Assembly: GCF_002196705.1 (NCBI RefSeq)
Contig: NZ_NADJ01000039.1
Coordinates: 369,631-433,630 of the forward strand
Direction: 5' to 3'
Source: Desulfosporosinus sp. FKB
GTDB lineage: Bacteria > Bacillota > Desulfitobacteriia > Desulfitobacteriales > Desulfitobacteriaceae
Length of the DNA stretch: 64,000 nt
Under the pieces are notes generated by a model. That model saw nothing but the letters and a program-made list of their open reading frames with translations, was not told the origin of the DNA and ran no database searches. The position numbers were made by a program, and so were the translations under genes. Of this stretch, positions 23,881 through 32,224 are shown one piece after another. Positions within the stretch are counted from its first letter, which is position 1. Each line of letters starts with the position of its first letter.

Positions 23881-24693
23881 TTAGGAACCAGCGCTCTTAT
23901 ACCGATTTAAACCCAACATCCAAAATTGAAAACAGAGCCAAAAGAAAATAATTCCTACCAGAATACTGAAGAGGCCCAAGTAAGCCGGATAACTGTCACT
24001 TGTTTTCCCTAACAAAATAAGGGAGGGCAGGTAATTAACAAAGGCAAAGGGCAAAACAAAAGTCACCAATAATTGGACGACCTTCGGGTAAATGGAGAGA
24101 GGATAGTTCATAAGGCTTTTAGCCGGCCACATAACTACCCAATAAACTTGTTCCGAGCGCGTGGTCCAAAAGGCTAAGGCCGAAATTGCAATAATAAGCC
24201 CCCCTTGGATAAGCGTTCCTCCAACTACAGCCCCGAAGAAAACAAGCCATTGCCCCATATACCAGTGAAGATTAAGCTTGTTGTAAGCCAGAGCGACGGC
24301 AGCAATACTAAAAAGAAATTGTCCAAAGGCACCCACATCAAACTTCATGGACATATAGTGGAAAAAGGGGTGGATGGGCCGCACCAAGAAACGATCAAAC
24401 GTTCCCTGAACAATAAATTGATCCAAGGTTCGAAAATGGAAAAAGAAAACGACACAAACTCCCCAGGATAGAACCGAAAGGGCAAAGAGAAAGAGGACTT
24501 CCCAAAAGCCCCAACCCCCGATAGCTCCAAAAGAATAAAGCAAGACCCACATGGTAATCGCTGTTCCGGCATAAGTCATAGCCCAACCTAAAATATTCAT
24601 GACGAAGGCATAGCGATATTGCAATTGGGTCCGAATACTAACCCCAATCATATAAAAGTACATTCTCATTCCTCTAAGCCAAGACTTAAGCAC
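23881..24693 (-). CDS. ABC-2 type permease, second membrane subunit
   Basis: The 270-residue protein has about six hydrophobic segments and is rich in Trp and Phe. It has the features of the ABC-2 permease family formerly called DUF990. It is separated by two bases from the preceding permease gene and by 35 bases from the ATPase gene, so the three form one operon. It pairs with the product of 24696-25502 as an asymmetric permease. No substrate-binding signature is evident. Confidence 0.8.
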   Translation of the reverse strand: MLKSWLRGMRMYFYMIGVSIRTQLQYRYAFVMNILGWAMTYAGTAITMWVLLYSFGAIGGWGFWEVLFLFALSVLSWGVCVVFFFHFRTLDQFIVQGTFDRFLVRPIHPFFHYMSMKFDVGAFGQFLFSIAAVALAYNKLNLHWYMGQWLVFFGAVVGGTLIQGGLIIAISALAFWTTRSEQVYWVVMWPAKSLMNYPLSIYPKVVQLLVTFVLPFAFVNYLPSLILLGKTSDSYPAYLGLFSILVGIIFFWLCFQFWMLGLNRYKSAGS

Positions 24694-24695
24694 AA

Positions 24696-25502
24696 CTATC
24701 CCCCCTGAACAACAATTCTCTTGGATGCTTTAACCCAAACAAACCGAAGTAAGGCATAACATAGTACCAGCCAAAGAACCTGGGTAAAGAGCCCCGCCCA
24801 AAGGGCATGTCCGCTTAATTGTCCTACAAAGATGGAATTAGGCACAAAGTAAATTCCTTGAAAAGGTAAGTACAGAGCCACATGTTCCAGCCAATTGGGA
24901 AAAAACCACAAAGGTACTACCGAGCCCGAAAATAATGAGATGGAGAAATAGAAAACGTCCTCCACTCCGCCCGTTTCAACCAGCCAGAAAGTAAATAAGC
25001 CAAAGGTCAGCTCAATACTGTAACGAATGAGATAACCTAGTATTACGGAAACAATAAACAAAGCCCCTTGGGAAAAGGTTGAGGGCATTATGGGCTTAAA
25101 AACAAGAAAGATAATCGTATAAATTGGCAGTATAGCCGTTAAAAAATAAAAAAGGATACTTCCAAGGTCAGTAAAAAGCATACGCAGAGGATAATCATAA
25201 GGCCTGAGCATCTCCATAGCGATATCCCCGGTCCGTACCCGTTCCTGGATCTCCCACAGCGGAGTACCTGCCCCGTGAATGCCTTGGAGTGCCTGGCTTA
25301 TAAGGATATAGCTTAACATCGAATGAAAGGTAACATTTTCAACCGAACCTTTCCCTCGATAAAGAGCATACCAAATTACCCCCCAAAGAAAAAGCATAAT
25401 GACATTGCCCAGAATTCTCGTCCAGGCATCAAAACGGTAAGCCGCCGCCCTTTGGAAGGATTTACGAGTAAACACCCCGTACATTCTCAAGGTTCCAATC
25501 AT
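24696..25502 (-). CDS. ABC-2 type permease, first membrane subunit
   Basis: The 268-residue protein starts the operon. Hydrophobic segments lie at about 28-50, 60-82, 115-140, 150-180 and 225-258. The short motif GAGTPLWEIQERVRTGDIAMEMLRPYDYP in its middle is typical of the ABC-2 permease family with two unequal permeases. The start ATG at 25502 follows the end of the DUF89 gene region by 50 bases on the same strand. It is co-transcribed with the second permease and the ATPase. The likely role is export. Confidence 0.82.
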   Translation of the reverse strand: MIGTLRMYGVFTRKSFQRAAAYRFDAWTRILGNVIMLFLWGVIWYALYRGKGSVENVTFHSMLSYILISQALQGIHGAGTPLWEIQERVRTGDIAMEMLRPYDYPLRMLFTDLGSILFYFLTAILPIYTIIFLVFKPIMPSTFSQGALFIVSVILGYLIRYSIELTFGLFTFWLVETGGVEDVFYFSISLFSGSVVPLWFFPNWLEHVALYLPFQGIYFVPNSIFVGQLSGHALWAGLFTQVLWLVLCYALLRFVWVKASKRIVVQGG

Positions 25503-25552
25503 ATCTATCTTCCCCGCCCATTTATAACCGAAATTATAAAAATCTTACCCCT

Positions 25553-26410
25553 TTAGCTGCAGCAAAATACCATTTCACCAAGTTGAACCCCCAAATTCTT
25601 CGCCACAATTTCACACTTTGCCCGCAGCAGAAAATACAGTCGTTGGTCCTCTTTACCCAGTGCCTCCAGTGATTCGTAATTGGCCTGCCCTTTACAGATT
25701 ATTAAGTCGGCCATTTTATAGGCCTCCAGGAACTCATCTGAACAATCTTTGAGAATGGTCCCCAAAAAGATGCTGCCATTGGAAATAACGCGGGCTTGTT
25801 CTGTCATGCCTACATATTCCGCGTCCTCCATCGTAGCATCATTCAAGATCGGCTGATCCTTAACGGCATAGGTTACCTTAGCCCCCAATTCGGACAACTG
25901 TTCAGCCAAAAGACGGTCAAAGGCAATTTCTCCGCTGTTATCTCCCAGAATTAGGATTTTCTTGGCATCTTTTAATTTTCTTTGGAACGATGAATAATCG
26001 TCCCGGGCAAAATTCTTCTCCATAGCCTCCCGAATGCTTCCTTCGACGTCAAAGTCCTTGAGAATGCCCATATCGATAATATTTCCGGCAACAGCGATTT
26101 TCAAAGACATCAAGAGGGGATCTGAATTTTGCTTAATTCTCTCCTTTAGCTGGGGGAGAAGTTTAAGCGCCAATTCGTTGGACTCCTTCTTAGCCTTATG
26201 AAAGGGATCTTTGTTTCCCAATAGCTCATTGACTTTTCTCAGAACAATCGTCGAATTTTCAGCGGGAGTTCCGTGAGGATCTAATTGCGGCAAGAGAAGC
26301 AGCGTCTGATAAATAATTTCTCGCATTTCGTCCTCAGAAATATCAGTTTGGGCTAAGGTATTGATGGTTTGTTTGATATAGCAGGGGATACAATCCAAGA
26401 CAACGTTCAA
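25553..26410 (-). CDS. DUF89/ARMT1-like damage-control phosphatase
   Basis: The 285-residue protein belongs to the DUF89 family. It opens with the Cys-x-x-Cys motif LDCIPCYIKQ and has the family's metal-site region ILGDNSGEIAFDRLL and the later GQANYESL. DUF89 enzymes are metal-dependent phosphatases that remove phosphate from damaged phosphometabolites such as sugar phosphates; archaeal and bacterial members with CxxC are less well studied. The start is TTG at 26410, eight bases after AGGAGG. It stands alone upstream of the exporter operon, 50 bases apart on the same strand, and may be read together with it. Confidence 0.85.
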   Translation of the reverse strand: MNVVLDCIPCYIKQTINTLAQTDISEDEMREIIYQTLLLLPQLDPHGTPAENSTIVLRKVNELLGNKDPFHKAKKESNELALKLLPQLKERIKQNSDPLLMSLKIAVAGNIIDMGILKDFDVEGSIREAMEKNFARDDYSSFQRKLKDAKKILILGDNSGEIAFDRLLAEQLSELGAKVTYAVKDQPILNDATMEDAEYVGMTEQARVISNGSIFLGTILKDCSDEFLEAYKMADLIICKGQANYESLEALGKEDQRLYFLLRAKCEIVAKNLGVQLGEMVFCCS

Positions 26411-26694
26411 TATGGGAGCCTCCTTGATATTTAACTTTAATTGGTTATTTATCTATTACTCTAAAGCAATCCCCGACTTAAGTTATCCCATTTCAGGCAA
26501 ATATATTGTTAATCTAATAATTTTGCTTCGTTGCACAGAAGTATAAAATTCAACCTCTGGTTCAATCTCTTTTCTAAATCATTAATTATATCTATTTAAT
26601 CGGTTTATGTCACTCACAAAATATAGTGCATCCTTTAAAAGAAAATTGAATACTACTGCAGTATACGTTGAGAGTTTCTAAGTCAGAGCCGAAC

Positions 26695-28242
26695 TTATTG
26701 CTGTGTTAAGACTTTACTTGCCCTATACATTGAAATATTAAACGACTGCCAGGGCCGCGCTTGAGCCAACACTTGCTTTTTATGGGTAAGGCCTTTCTCC
26801 AGCTGGTCAGCCAACACCTGATCAGAAGTGCTGTTAGCAAGGTCCACAAGCTTGGGCACAACATCATAGGAAAGGGTTGTTAAATATATAATGTCTATTG
26901 GATTTCCCTTGTTGTAACGTTCAATATTATTTTTGACAATGATATTGTCGATATTAACATAATTAATCAGTGTATAGGCAACCACTGATATTATTAAGTA
27001 AGATTTAAGTAATTGCGTCCTTTGGCGCCATATTTTGCATAAGGTAACAACTAACAAGACAAACAGATATCCCATGAAAGCGTGGGTTAGAACTCTCAGA
27101 TAAGTAAAACCGTACACCTCTTCATATAAAGACATTCTAAAATGGGCCGATAACAATATAATGAGGGTACAAGCCACCAGAATTGTGTTTAATAGTTTTA
27201 CAACCTTATCTAGTTTAGTACCCGACGACTTCAGAAAATTCATATTCCCCAAGAGAATTATCAGATTGATTAACGTGATTACAACCAGTTCAAAGAATCC
27301 TTTTCTTGCATATTGGGCATATGTGAAATTTTGCGGATGGCCAAACCTCAAACTGCCAAAAAGGTAGGAAAACTGAATTGCTATAAAAACGGCATAAAGT
27401 AAGTCAATCAGCACCAGCATCGATGTAACCGTAATAGGATCAAGAAATGCTCTGGATTTTTGCCGACTGTCAGTCTCTGAAACTCCCTCGCTTAACGTGT
27501 TTGATGATCCCTTGTTTAATCTTACCTTAGAAGTTAATAAACTCCAAAGATAGCTGAACACAAGGCATGTAACCAGTGTGACGACAATCAATCTTGGAAT
27601 AACATCATCAATGTTAACGAACTTGAAAATGTTGGGAATTTGTTCAATCAACTGACGAAATATATCATCTGCAGAAGCTAAAAGTGGAATGATTATAATT
27701 AGCAATGCCGTTGCAGACAATAAACCAATAAATATCTTGCTGGCAACACTATACTTATCTGGATTTGCCCCACGCCTTGCAAAGGCTAAGATCACGAAGA
27801 AAGGCTTGAGGAAGTTCTCCAGGGGACGGACAACCATACCATAAATTATTTCTCCCAAAAATTGAGATTTAAACCACTCGTATCTGTTGTTTGCAGTCAG
27901 AAGCAGTGTATGGGCAACTACGAGAATAGGAATTACAAAGAAATTCAGAACAGCGAAAACCTGATTGGAATATAGGAAATAAGAAAACGAAAGAAAAATA
28001 ATCGGGATGCCCATCAGCAATTTCTGATCAAATTTAATGGGTCGCTTATTTCGCATATTCCAAAATAATACGAGATATAGAACCATTATGTATAACGGAT
28101 AGGATACTCCTAGAGGTTTTCCATAGAACAAAAGATCAAACAGTAAACCCAAGCCTAGAGCAGAAATTAAAAGAAAGCTATTCTCCTTCTTGGCAAGGGG
28201 TTCATCCTTACATACGGATGGATAAACATTAATTTCACTCAT
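26695..28242 (-). CDS. DUF4153/DUF4173 family membrane protein
   Basis: The 515-residue integral membrane protein has about ten to twelve membrane segments and a short soluble tail with HKKQVLAQARPWQSF. It fits the DUF4153/DUF4173 families of Firmicutes membrane proteins with unknown function. The ATG at 28242 has GGAG nine bases upstream and lies inside the end of the XRE gene (8-base overlap). An in-frame TTG at 28257 is too near the ribosome site. It is the last gene of a three-gene minus-strand operon with DUF2975 and XRE genes. The pair DUF2975-XRE is common. Confidence 0.78.
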   Translation of the reverse strand: MSEINVYPSVCKDEPLAKKENSFLLISALGLGLLFDLLFYGKPLGVSYPLYIMVLYLVLFWNMRNKRPIKFDQKLLMGIPIIFLSFSYFLYSNQVFAVLNFFVIPILVVAHTLLLTANNRYEWFKSQFLGEIIYGMVVRPLENFLKPFFVILAFARRGANPDKYSVASKIFIGLLSATALLIIIIPLLASADDIFRQLIEQIPNIFKFVNIDDVIPRLIVVTLVTCLVFSYLWSLLTSKVRLNKGSSNTLSEGVSETDSRQKSRAFLDPITVTSMLVLIDLLYAVFIAIQFSYLFGSLRFGHPQNFTYAQYARKGFFELVVITLINLIILLGNMNFLKSSGTKLDKVVKLLNTILVACTLIILLSAHFRMSLYEEVYGFTYLRVLTHAFMGYLFVLLVVTLCKIWRQRTQLLKSYLIISVVAYTLINYVNIDNIIVKNNIERYNKGNPIDIIYLTTLSYDVVPKLVDLANSTSDQVLADQLEKGLTHKKQVLAQARPWQSFNISMYRASKVLTQQ

Positions 28243-28468
28243 CTTCAATGTCTCCAATCTGCCCTTCCGGCGTAAATTCTAAAATATCTCCTGGCTGGCA
28301 ATCTAAAGCACGGCAAATCGCTTCCAAGGTCGTAAACCGAATGGCCTTGGCCTTATTATTTTTTAAGATTGAAAGATTCGCTAAAGTAATATCTATTTTA
28401 GCTGCTAATTCGGATAAACTAATTTTTCTTTTTGCCATTACTACATCTAAGTTCACAACTATAGCCAT
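28235..28468 (-). CDS. Small XRE-family regulator (YozG type)
   Basis: The 77-residue protein is one helix-turn-helix domain of the Cro/CI type: MAKRKISLSELAAKIDITLANLSILKNNKAKAIRFTTLEAICRALDCQPGDILEF. The recognition part is complete. YozG-type proteins are usually coded next to DUF2975 membrane proteins, as here (gap 16 bases), and presumably regulate that operon. The ATG at 28468 has GAAAGG nine bases before it; a longer start at 28477 is adjacent to the same site and is less likely. Confidence 0.85.
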   Translation of the reverse strand: MAIVVNLDVVMAKRKISLSELAAKIDITLANLSILKNNKAKAIRFTTLEAICRALDCQPGDILEFTPEGQIGDIEDE

Positions 28469-28484
28469 CTCAAGCATCCTTTCA

Positions 28485-28946
28485 TCATACTGTCAGATCA
28501 TTTTCTTCCTTAACTGCAATTGCTTGTCGAAAAACTTCTGCCAGAACTACGGCAAACAGTCCTGCAATAATAAACACCATTGTAATAATCGCAGTTAGGA
28601 CCGAATTATAGAAAAAAATCTTAATGAGATAAGCCGCAGCAATGATAAAACAAGACCCTCCAACTCGGTTCAGGCTTTTTACATTATCCATCATAAAAGG
28701 GTTTCTTCTGTTGAGGGTTTTAAATATCTTTCTCATCTCGTTAACCAACCCAAGGCATACCAGTCCTGTTATGTATAGGAATCCAAGCAAAAAATAATAA
28801 TTTTCCGTACTCGTGCGGTAAATTGCATTCATATACCATCTCAGGGCATAGGGAAGAGTAACAAAGATTCCAAGCCCTCCCAGGAAAATAAAATCCAAAA
28901 TTCGTTTCGTAAAGCCCGACAAGCCGTTTTTGTCCAAAATAACCAT
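28485..28946 (-). CDS. DUF2975 family membrane protein
   Basis: The 153-residue protein has four hydrophobic segments (about 18-35, 48-68, 92-112 and 116-140) and the central REMRKIFKTLNRRNPFM-like loop (VNEMRKIFKTLNRRNPFM) typical of DUF2975. It is the first gene of the operon with the XRE and DUF4173 genes. AAAGGAGG lies 12 bases upstream of the ATG, a little far. Function unknown; DUF2975 proteins are commonly paired with small XRE regulators. Confidence 0.83.
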   Translation of the reverse strand: MVILDKNGLSGFTKRILDFIFLGGLGIFVTLPYALRWYMNAIYRTSTENYYFLLGFLYITGLVCLGLVNEMRKIFKTLNRRNPFMMDNVKSLNRVGGSCFIIAAAYLIKIFFYNSVLTAIITMVFIIAGLFAVVLAEVFRQAIAVKEENDLTV

Positions 28947-29098
28947 GATCCACTAAATCCTCCTTTATAACATCTTCTGCTGTTTTATAACGTTCCCTTA
29001 CCATAAGAGTATAAATGGGATTCGTATATTTATCAATAAATTTTTATTAATAAACGCTAAATATTTATTGTTTTTCAATAAACACTAATCTGAGGAAC

Positions 29099-29233
29099 TT
29101 AATTGAAAGGCGAGATGCCATTTTGTAAACTGAAAAGCAATCTTTGAAACTGACAACTAAATATTTGTAAATGAAACGCAGTTTTTGTAGCCGAAAAGCC
29201 CGTTTTGAAAACCAAATGCAACTTTCCGATGAG
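29099..29233. repeat. Degenerate tandem array, 20-21-base unit, about six copies
   Basis: Units begin at about 29099, 29121, 29141, 29161, 29182 and 29203 and resemble TTTTGTAAACTGAAAAGCAA. The period is two helical turns, with runs of T and A in phase, so the DNA should be curved. It lies in the 380-base gap between the DUF2975 gene and the MutS2-like gene stop. A weak hairpin (GCCGAATCAC/GTGATCCGGC) follows at 29242-29264. Confidence 0.6.
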
Positions 29234-29324
29234 GGCAAAAGAGCCGAATCACCTTGTGATCCGGCCACTTAAGAAGGGACTTGCATTCGGCAATGATTGC
29301 TTCACTGCACTTCGTTAATTTCCT

Positions 29325-31265
29325 TTAATCCTCATCATATTCAATCACTACATCGTGCCCTTTTTCTAATTGGTGTCTGGCCTTTCGGTTTTCCACCGTA
29401 TCAAAAATAATCGAAAGATCATAATCCTCAGGGTAAAGTTCACTTGCAGGAATGAAAAGCTTAATCCGCTTGTGATTGATAAGCTGTTTCTTATCTTTTA
29501 TCTGTACTCCCAGTTCGCCCTTTTCATTGGCCCTCTTGTAAATAATACCAAGCAACTTTTGCGGGTAAACCGTTACACAGTCACCTATATTAAAGCTTTC
29601 ACTCCGTGAGGGCGATTTTTCTTTCGGAACTTCTTTTTGAATTTTACTATAGGAAACGGTATCAGCATCCATCTTAGTCTTGTCCTCGTCAAACAGAATA
29701 GTATTTCTGTCGCCTGACCCCGAAGATCTGCTTCGATATGCTTCCATTTGGGCTCGTTTTAGCATATGCCCCGGGAATCCTAATCTTTGGGCAATAAATA
29801 AGGCACAGCTTTCTCCAGCCTCGCCAATTTGCAGCTTGTATAAAGGCTGTAAGTTTTCACGATCAAACTCCATTCGTGCATTCATAAGTCCTTTAGTATT
29901 CTTGGCAAAATCCTTTATTTCCGGGTAATGGGTGGTCGCAACGAAAAGACAGCCTCTCTGAATTAATTCAGCTAAAATTGCAATTGCCAGTCCCATTCCT
30001 TCAGCAGGATCTGTACCGGAACCTAACTCATCCAGCAAAACAAGACTTTCGCTGGATATACCTTTAAGAATGGCAACGATGTTTTTAATATGGGATGAAA
30101 AAGTGGATAGATTTTCGGAAATACTTTGCCCATCACCAATATCGCAAAAAATACTATTATGCATGCAAAAGATGCTGCCCTGGGACACAGGAACATGAAG
30201 TCCGCTTTGAGCCATCAATGATAGTAAACCAATTGTTTTTAAGGCCACGGTCTTACCGCCTGTATTTGGTCCGGTAATCACAACACCGTTAATTACTTCA
30301 TCGCGAACATCCCCTCCTAGTTCAAAATCAAGAGGGACGCATTGATCTTGCCTCAATAGTGGGTGCTTTCCTTGCTTTATGACAATTTTCCGTTCTGTTG
30401 TCATGGAGACGGGAATTGCTTTCATTTCCACAGACAGCTTGGCCTTGGCAAATATGAAGTCCAATGTTTCCATGCAGTCCTTGTTGATTTTCAGCTCATT
30501 CATATGCTCATCAACAAGGACAGTAAGGGTATATAATATTTTTCGAATCTCATTCTCTTCATCAATTCTTAAAATGGCCAGTTCTTCCTGAAGTTTTCTA
30601 ACTGCTGTAGGTTCAATAAAATACGTGCCGCCTGAACTTGAAGTATCAACGACTGTGCCGCTTAACTGATTTTTATAGCCCTTTTTAACCGGCAAGACAA
30701 ACCGTCCGTTACGGATGGTGACATATCCATCGGTGAACCATTCCTTTTTACTGTGAAGGATAGCGTCAAGCTTGAGATTAACGGCAGATTTTGTGTTCTC
30801 TATTTTTCTGCGTATATCCCGAAGAGCTGAAGAAGCGTTATCGTCAACCGCTTCATTTCTGATGCAGCGTTCAATCTCCTCAAAAAGCACGTCGAGCGAA
30901 CTTAAAGACTGGCCATAAAAGGCGATCTCCGTCTTGAATGCTTCAGCCTTTTTAAGATATTTTTTCATTCTTTTACAGGAAGAAATAAAATCACAGATAC
31001 CTGTAAACTGTTCAGGAGTCAGCATAGAGCCCTTCACGGTTAAATCTAGGATCTTATCAAGCTCTTTCATTGCTGCAAGCGGCGGCGTGCCAATACCCTC
31101 TAACATTTTCCGCGCCTCGGTTGTTTCCTGCATTTTAGATTTGCACTCCCGCTCGCTTAAAAATGGCTTTAGGGAAAGCAATTTTTCTTTTGCCCTTTGA
31201 GAAAGTGCGTATTCCGCCAAAGTTTCAAGTATAATATTAAATTCCAGTGTATTGTTGACGTTCAT
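29325..31265 (-). CDS. MutS2-like ATPase lacking the Smr domain
   Basis: The 646-residue protein has the MutS core helical and clamp region followed by the ATPase: Walker A ITGPNTGGKTVAL near residue 330, Walker B VLLDELGSGTDP and the later ATTHYPEIKDF. It aligns with MutS2 (usually about 785 residues) up to the segment before the Smr nuclease, and then stops, so the Smr endonuclease domain is absent. MutS2 acts on stalled or collided ribosomes and on recombination intermediates. Without Smr it could only bind or unfold. The ATG at 31265 follows AGGAGG; a TTG one codon earlier is unlikely. A long structured leader lies upstream. Confidence 0.88.
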   Translation of the reverse strand: MNVNNTLEFNIILETLAEYALSQRAKEKLLSLKPFLSERECKSKMQETTEARKMLEGIGTPPLAAMKELDKILDLTVKGSMLTPEQFTGICDFISSCKRMKKYLKKAEAFKTEIAFYGQSLSSLDVLFEEIERCIRNEAVDDNASSALRDIRRKIENTKSAVNLKLDAILHSKKEWFTDGYVTIRNGRFVLPVKKGYKNQLSGTVVDTSSSGGTYFIEPTAVRKLQEELAILRIDEENEIRKILYTLTVLVDEHMNELKINKDCMETLDFIFAKAKLSVEMKAIPVSMTTERKIVIKQGKHPLLRQDQCVPLDFELGGDVRDEVINGVVITGPNTGGKTVALKTIGLLSLMAQSGLHVPVSQGSIFCMHNSIFCDIGDGQSISENLSTFSSHIKNIVAILKGISSESLVLLDELGSGTDPAEGMGLAIAILAELIQRGCLFVATTHYPEIKDFAKNTKGLMNARMEFDRENLQPLYKLQIGEAGESCALFIAQRLGFPGHMLKRAQMEAYRSRSSGSGDRNTILFDEDKTKMDADTVSYSKIQKEVPKEKSPSRSESFNIGDCVTVYPQKLLGIIYKRANEKGELGVQIKDKKQLINHKRIKLFIPASELYPEDYDLSIIFDTVENRKARHQLEKGHDVVIEYDED

Positions 31266-31291
31266 CAATAAATCCTCCTCATAACAATGAA

Positions 31292-31366
31292 ATTGCCCAC
31301 AAGAGAGGTGCCGTATTTTAAGGATCTTAAGATCCTTAAAATACGCAGACTACTCCTGTGGGCAAT
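31292..31366 (-). promoter_or_regulatory. Long double hairpin just before the MutS2-like gene
   Basis: A perfect 34-base palindrome at 31312-31345 (half CGTATTTTAAGGATCTT) is enclosed by ATTGCCCACA (31292-31301) / TGTGGGCAAT (31357-31366). It sits 26 bases ahead of the MutS2-like start codon in the leader RNA. It is probably part of an attenuation or translation switch. Confidence 0.65.
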
Positions 31367-31413
31367 GATTTTAACTGACGTATAAAATCACGCAACGATA
31401 TTGAGAAAATAAA

Positions 31414-31473
31414 TAGAGTGCAACAGGACATGCCTGTTACACTCTACATAACTATAACGATAACAATCGCCAT
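31414..31473 (-). promoter_or_regulatory. Candidate leader peptide overlapping a hairpin
   Basis: An ATG at 31473 opens a nine-codon frame MAIVIVIVM with TAG at 31444-31446. The stop codon is inside a near-perfect hairpin (31414-31446, arms TAGAGTG-AACAGG / CCTGTT-CACTCTA) followed by TATTTATTTTC on the minus strand. The layout fits ribosome-mediated transcription attenuation, although no strong ribosome site precedes the ATG. Confidence 0.45.
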
Positions 31474-31724
31474 AGTTTCAATGTCAGCTTTGTTGACCTT
31501 ATCGTCAAAGGTTGACACTGTTATAACTCAAATGGTTATTGTAGGAAGTAATCTGTAAGGCGTTATCCAAAAGCGCAAACAATACGCTTTCAGAAAGGCA
31601 CACTTAAAAATGCAGGCTCAACACCCACCTTTTATCAGGCAGCCTCTCTCAACTGTTTAGTTGAAAATCACCATTACAGACACATTTAACAAAAAAACCA
31701 TCCTCTCGTTTTTAGGTATAATCT

Positions 31725-31754
31725 AGTTTATTACATTTCTATGGCAAATGTCAA
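31725..31754 (-). promoter_or_regulatory. Probable promoter of the MutS2-like gene
   Basis: Minus strand TTGACA (31754-31749), an 18-base spacer and TAAACT (31730-31725). The predicted RNA leader would be about 450 bases before the start codon at 31265. Confidence 0.55.
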
Positions 31755-31777
31755 TTATACCAGAATATGGACAATAA

Positions 31778-32110
31778 TCAGTTAATAGAATGTTTAGTCT
31801 TGGTATACTTCACGGTGCCTTTGACAACTTTAATATAATTATTCAGTGTAGAATGAGTAGCTTTCGACGTAAAATTGAAATTCTTAGTGCCACCTTCAGC
31901 ATTAAACCCATAAGCTACAGCTATTGATTCTAAGATCGTTGACTTGCCGGAACCATTTTCTCCCACAATAAATGTAACCTGCGGATGAAATGATAACCTC
32001 TGCAGACTCTTGATTGCCGGCAGATTAAAAGGATATTCCGAAAATGATGGGACTCTTTCTCTATCTAATTCAATATATCTTATGTACTGTTTAACACTGT
32101 TTGCGTCCAT
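31778..32110 (-). pseudogene. N-terminal fragment of an AAA-type ATPase
   Basis: The 110-residue frame carries the N-terminal strand and Walker A (VTFIVGENGSGKSTILESIA near 47-66) of the small P-loop ATPase family (AAA_23 type, normally about 240 residues). No signature, Walker B or sensor regions follow. The frame ends in a foreign tail (KGTVKYTKTKHSIN). The sequence after it belongs to the leader of the MutS2-like gene. I infer a deletion that removed the rest. Confidence 0.75.
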
Positions 32111-32224
32111 TGCATCTCCTTAATTTCCCGTACATTCTGAGTGATGACGTGACGTTTATATGGCAAAATAAATATGATACCATAATAACTAAAATAAGAT
32201 TAGGGAACCGAAGGGAAATTTAAA

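Noticed and set aside
28741-29004. An 87-residue minus-strand frame overlapping the DUF2975 gene
   Set aside because: It is a frame-shifted shadow of DUF2975; the DUF2975 frame shows the expected membrane segments and family loop.
29099-29233. CRISPR array
   Set aside because: The units are contiguous 20-21-base degenerate repeats with no spacers, and no cas genes are present in the window.
29065-29268. A 67-residue minus-strand reading frame
   Set aside because: It only translates the A/T-rich tandem repeat and has no ribosome site or family resemblance.
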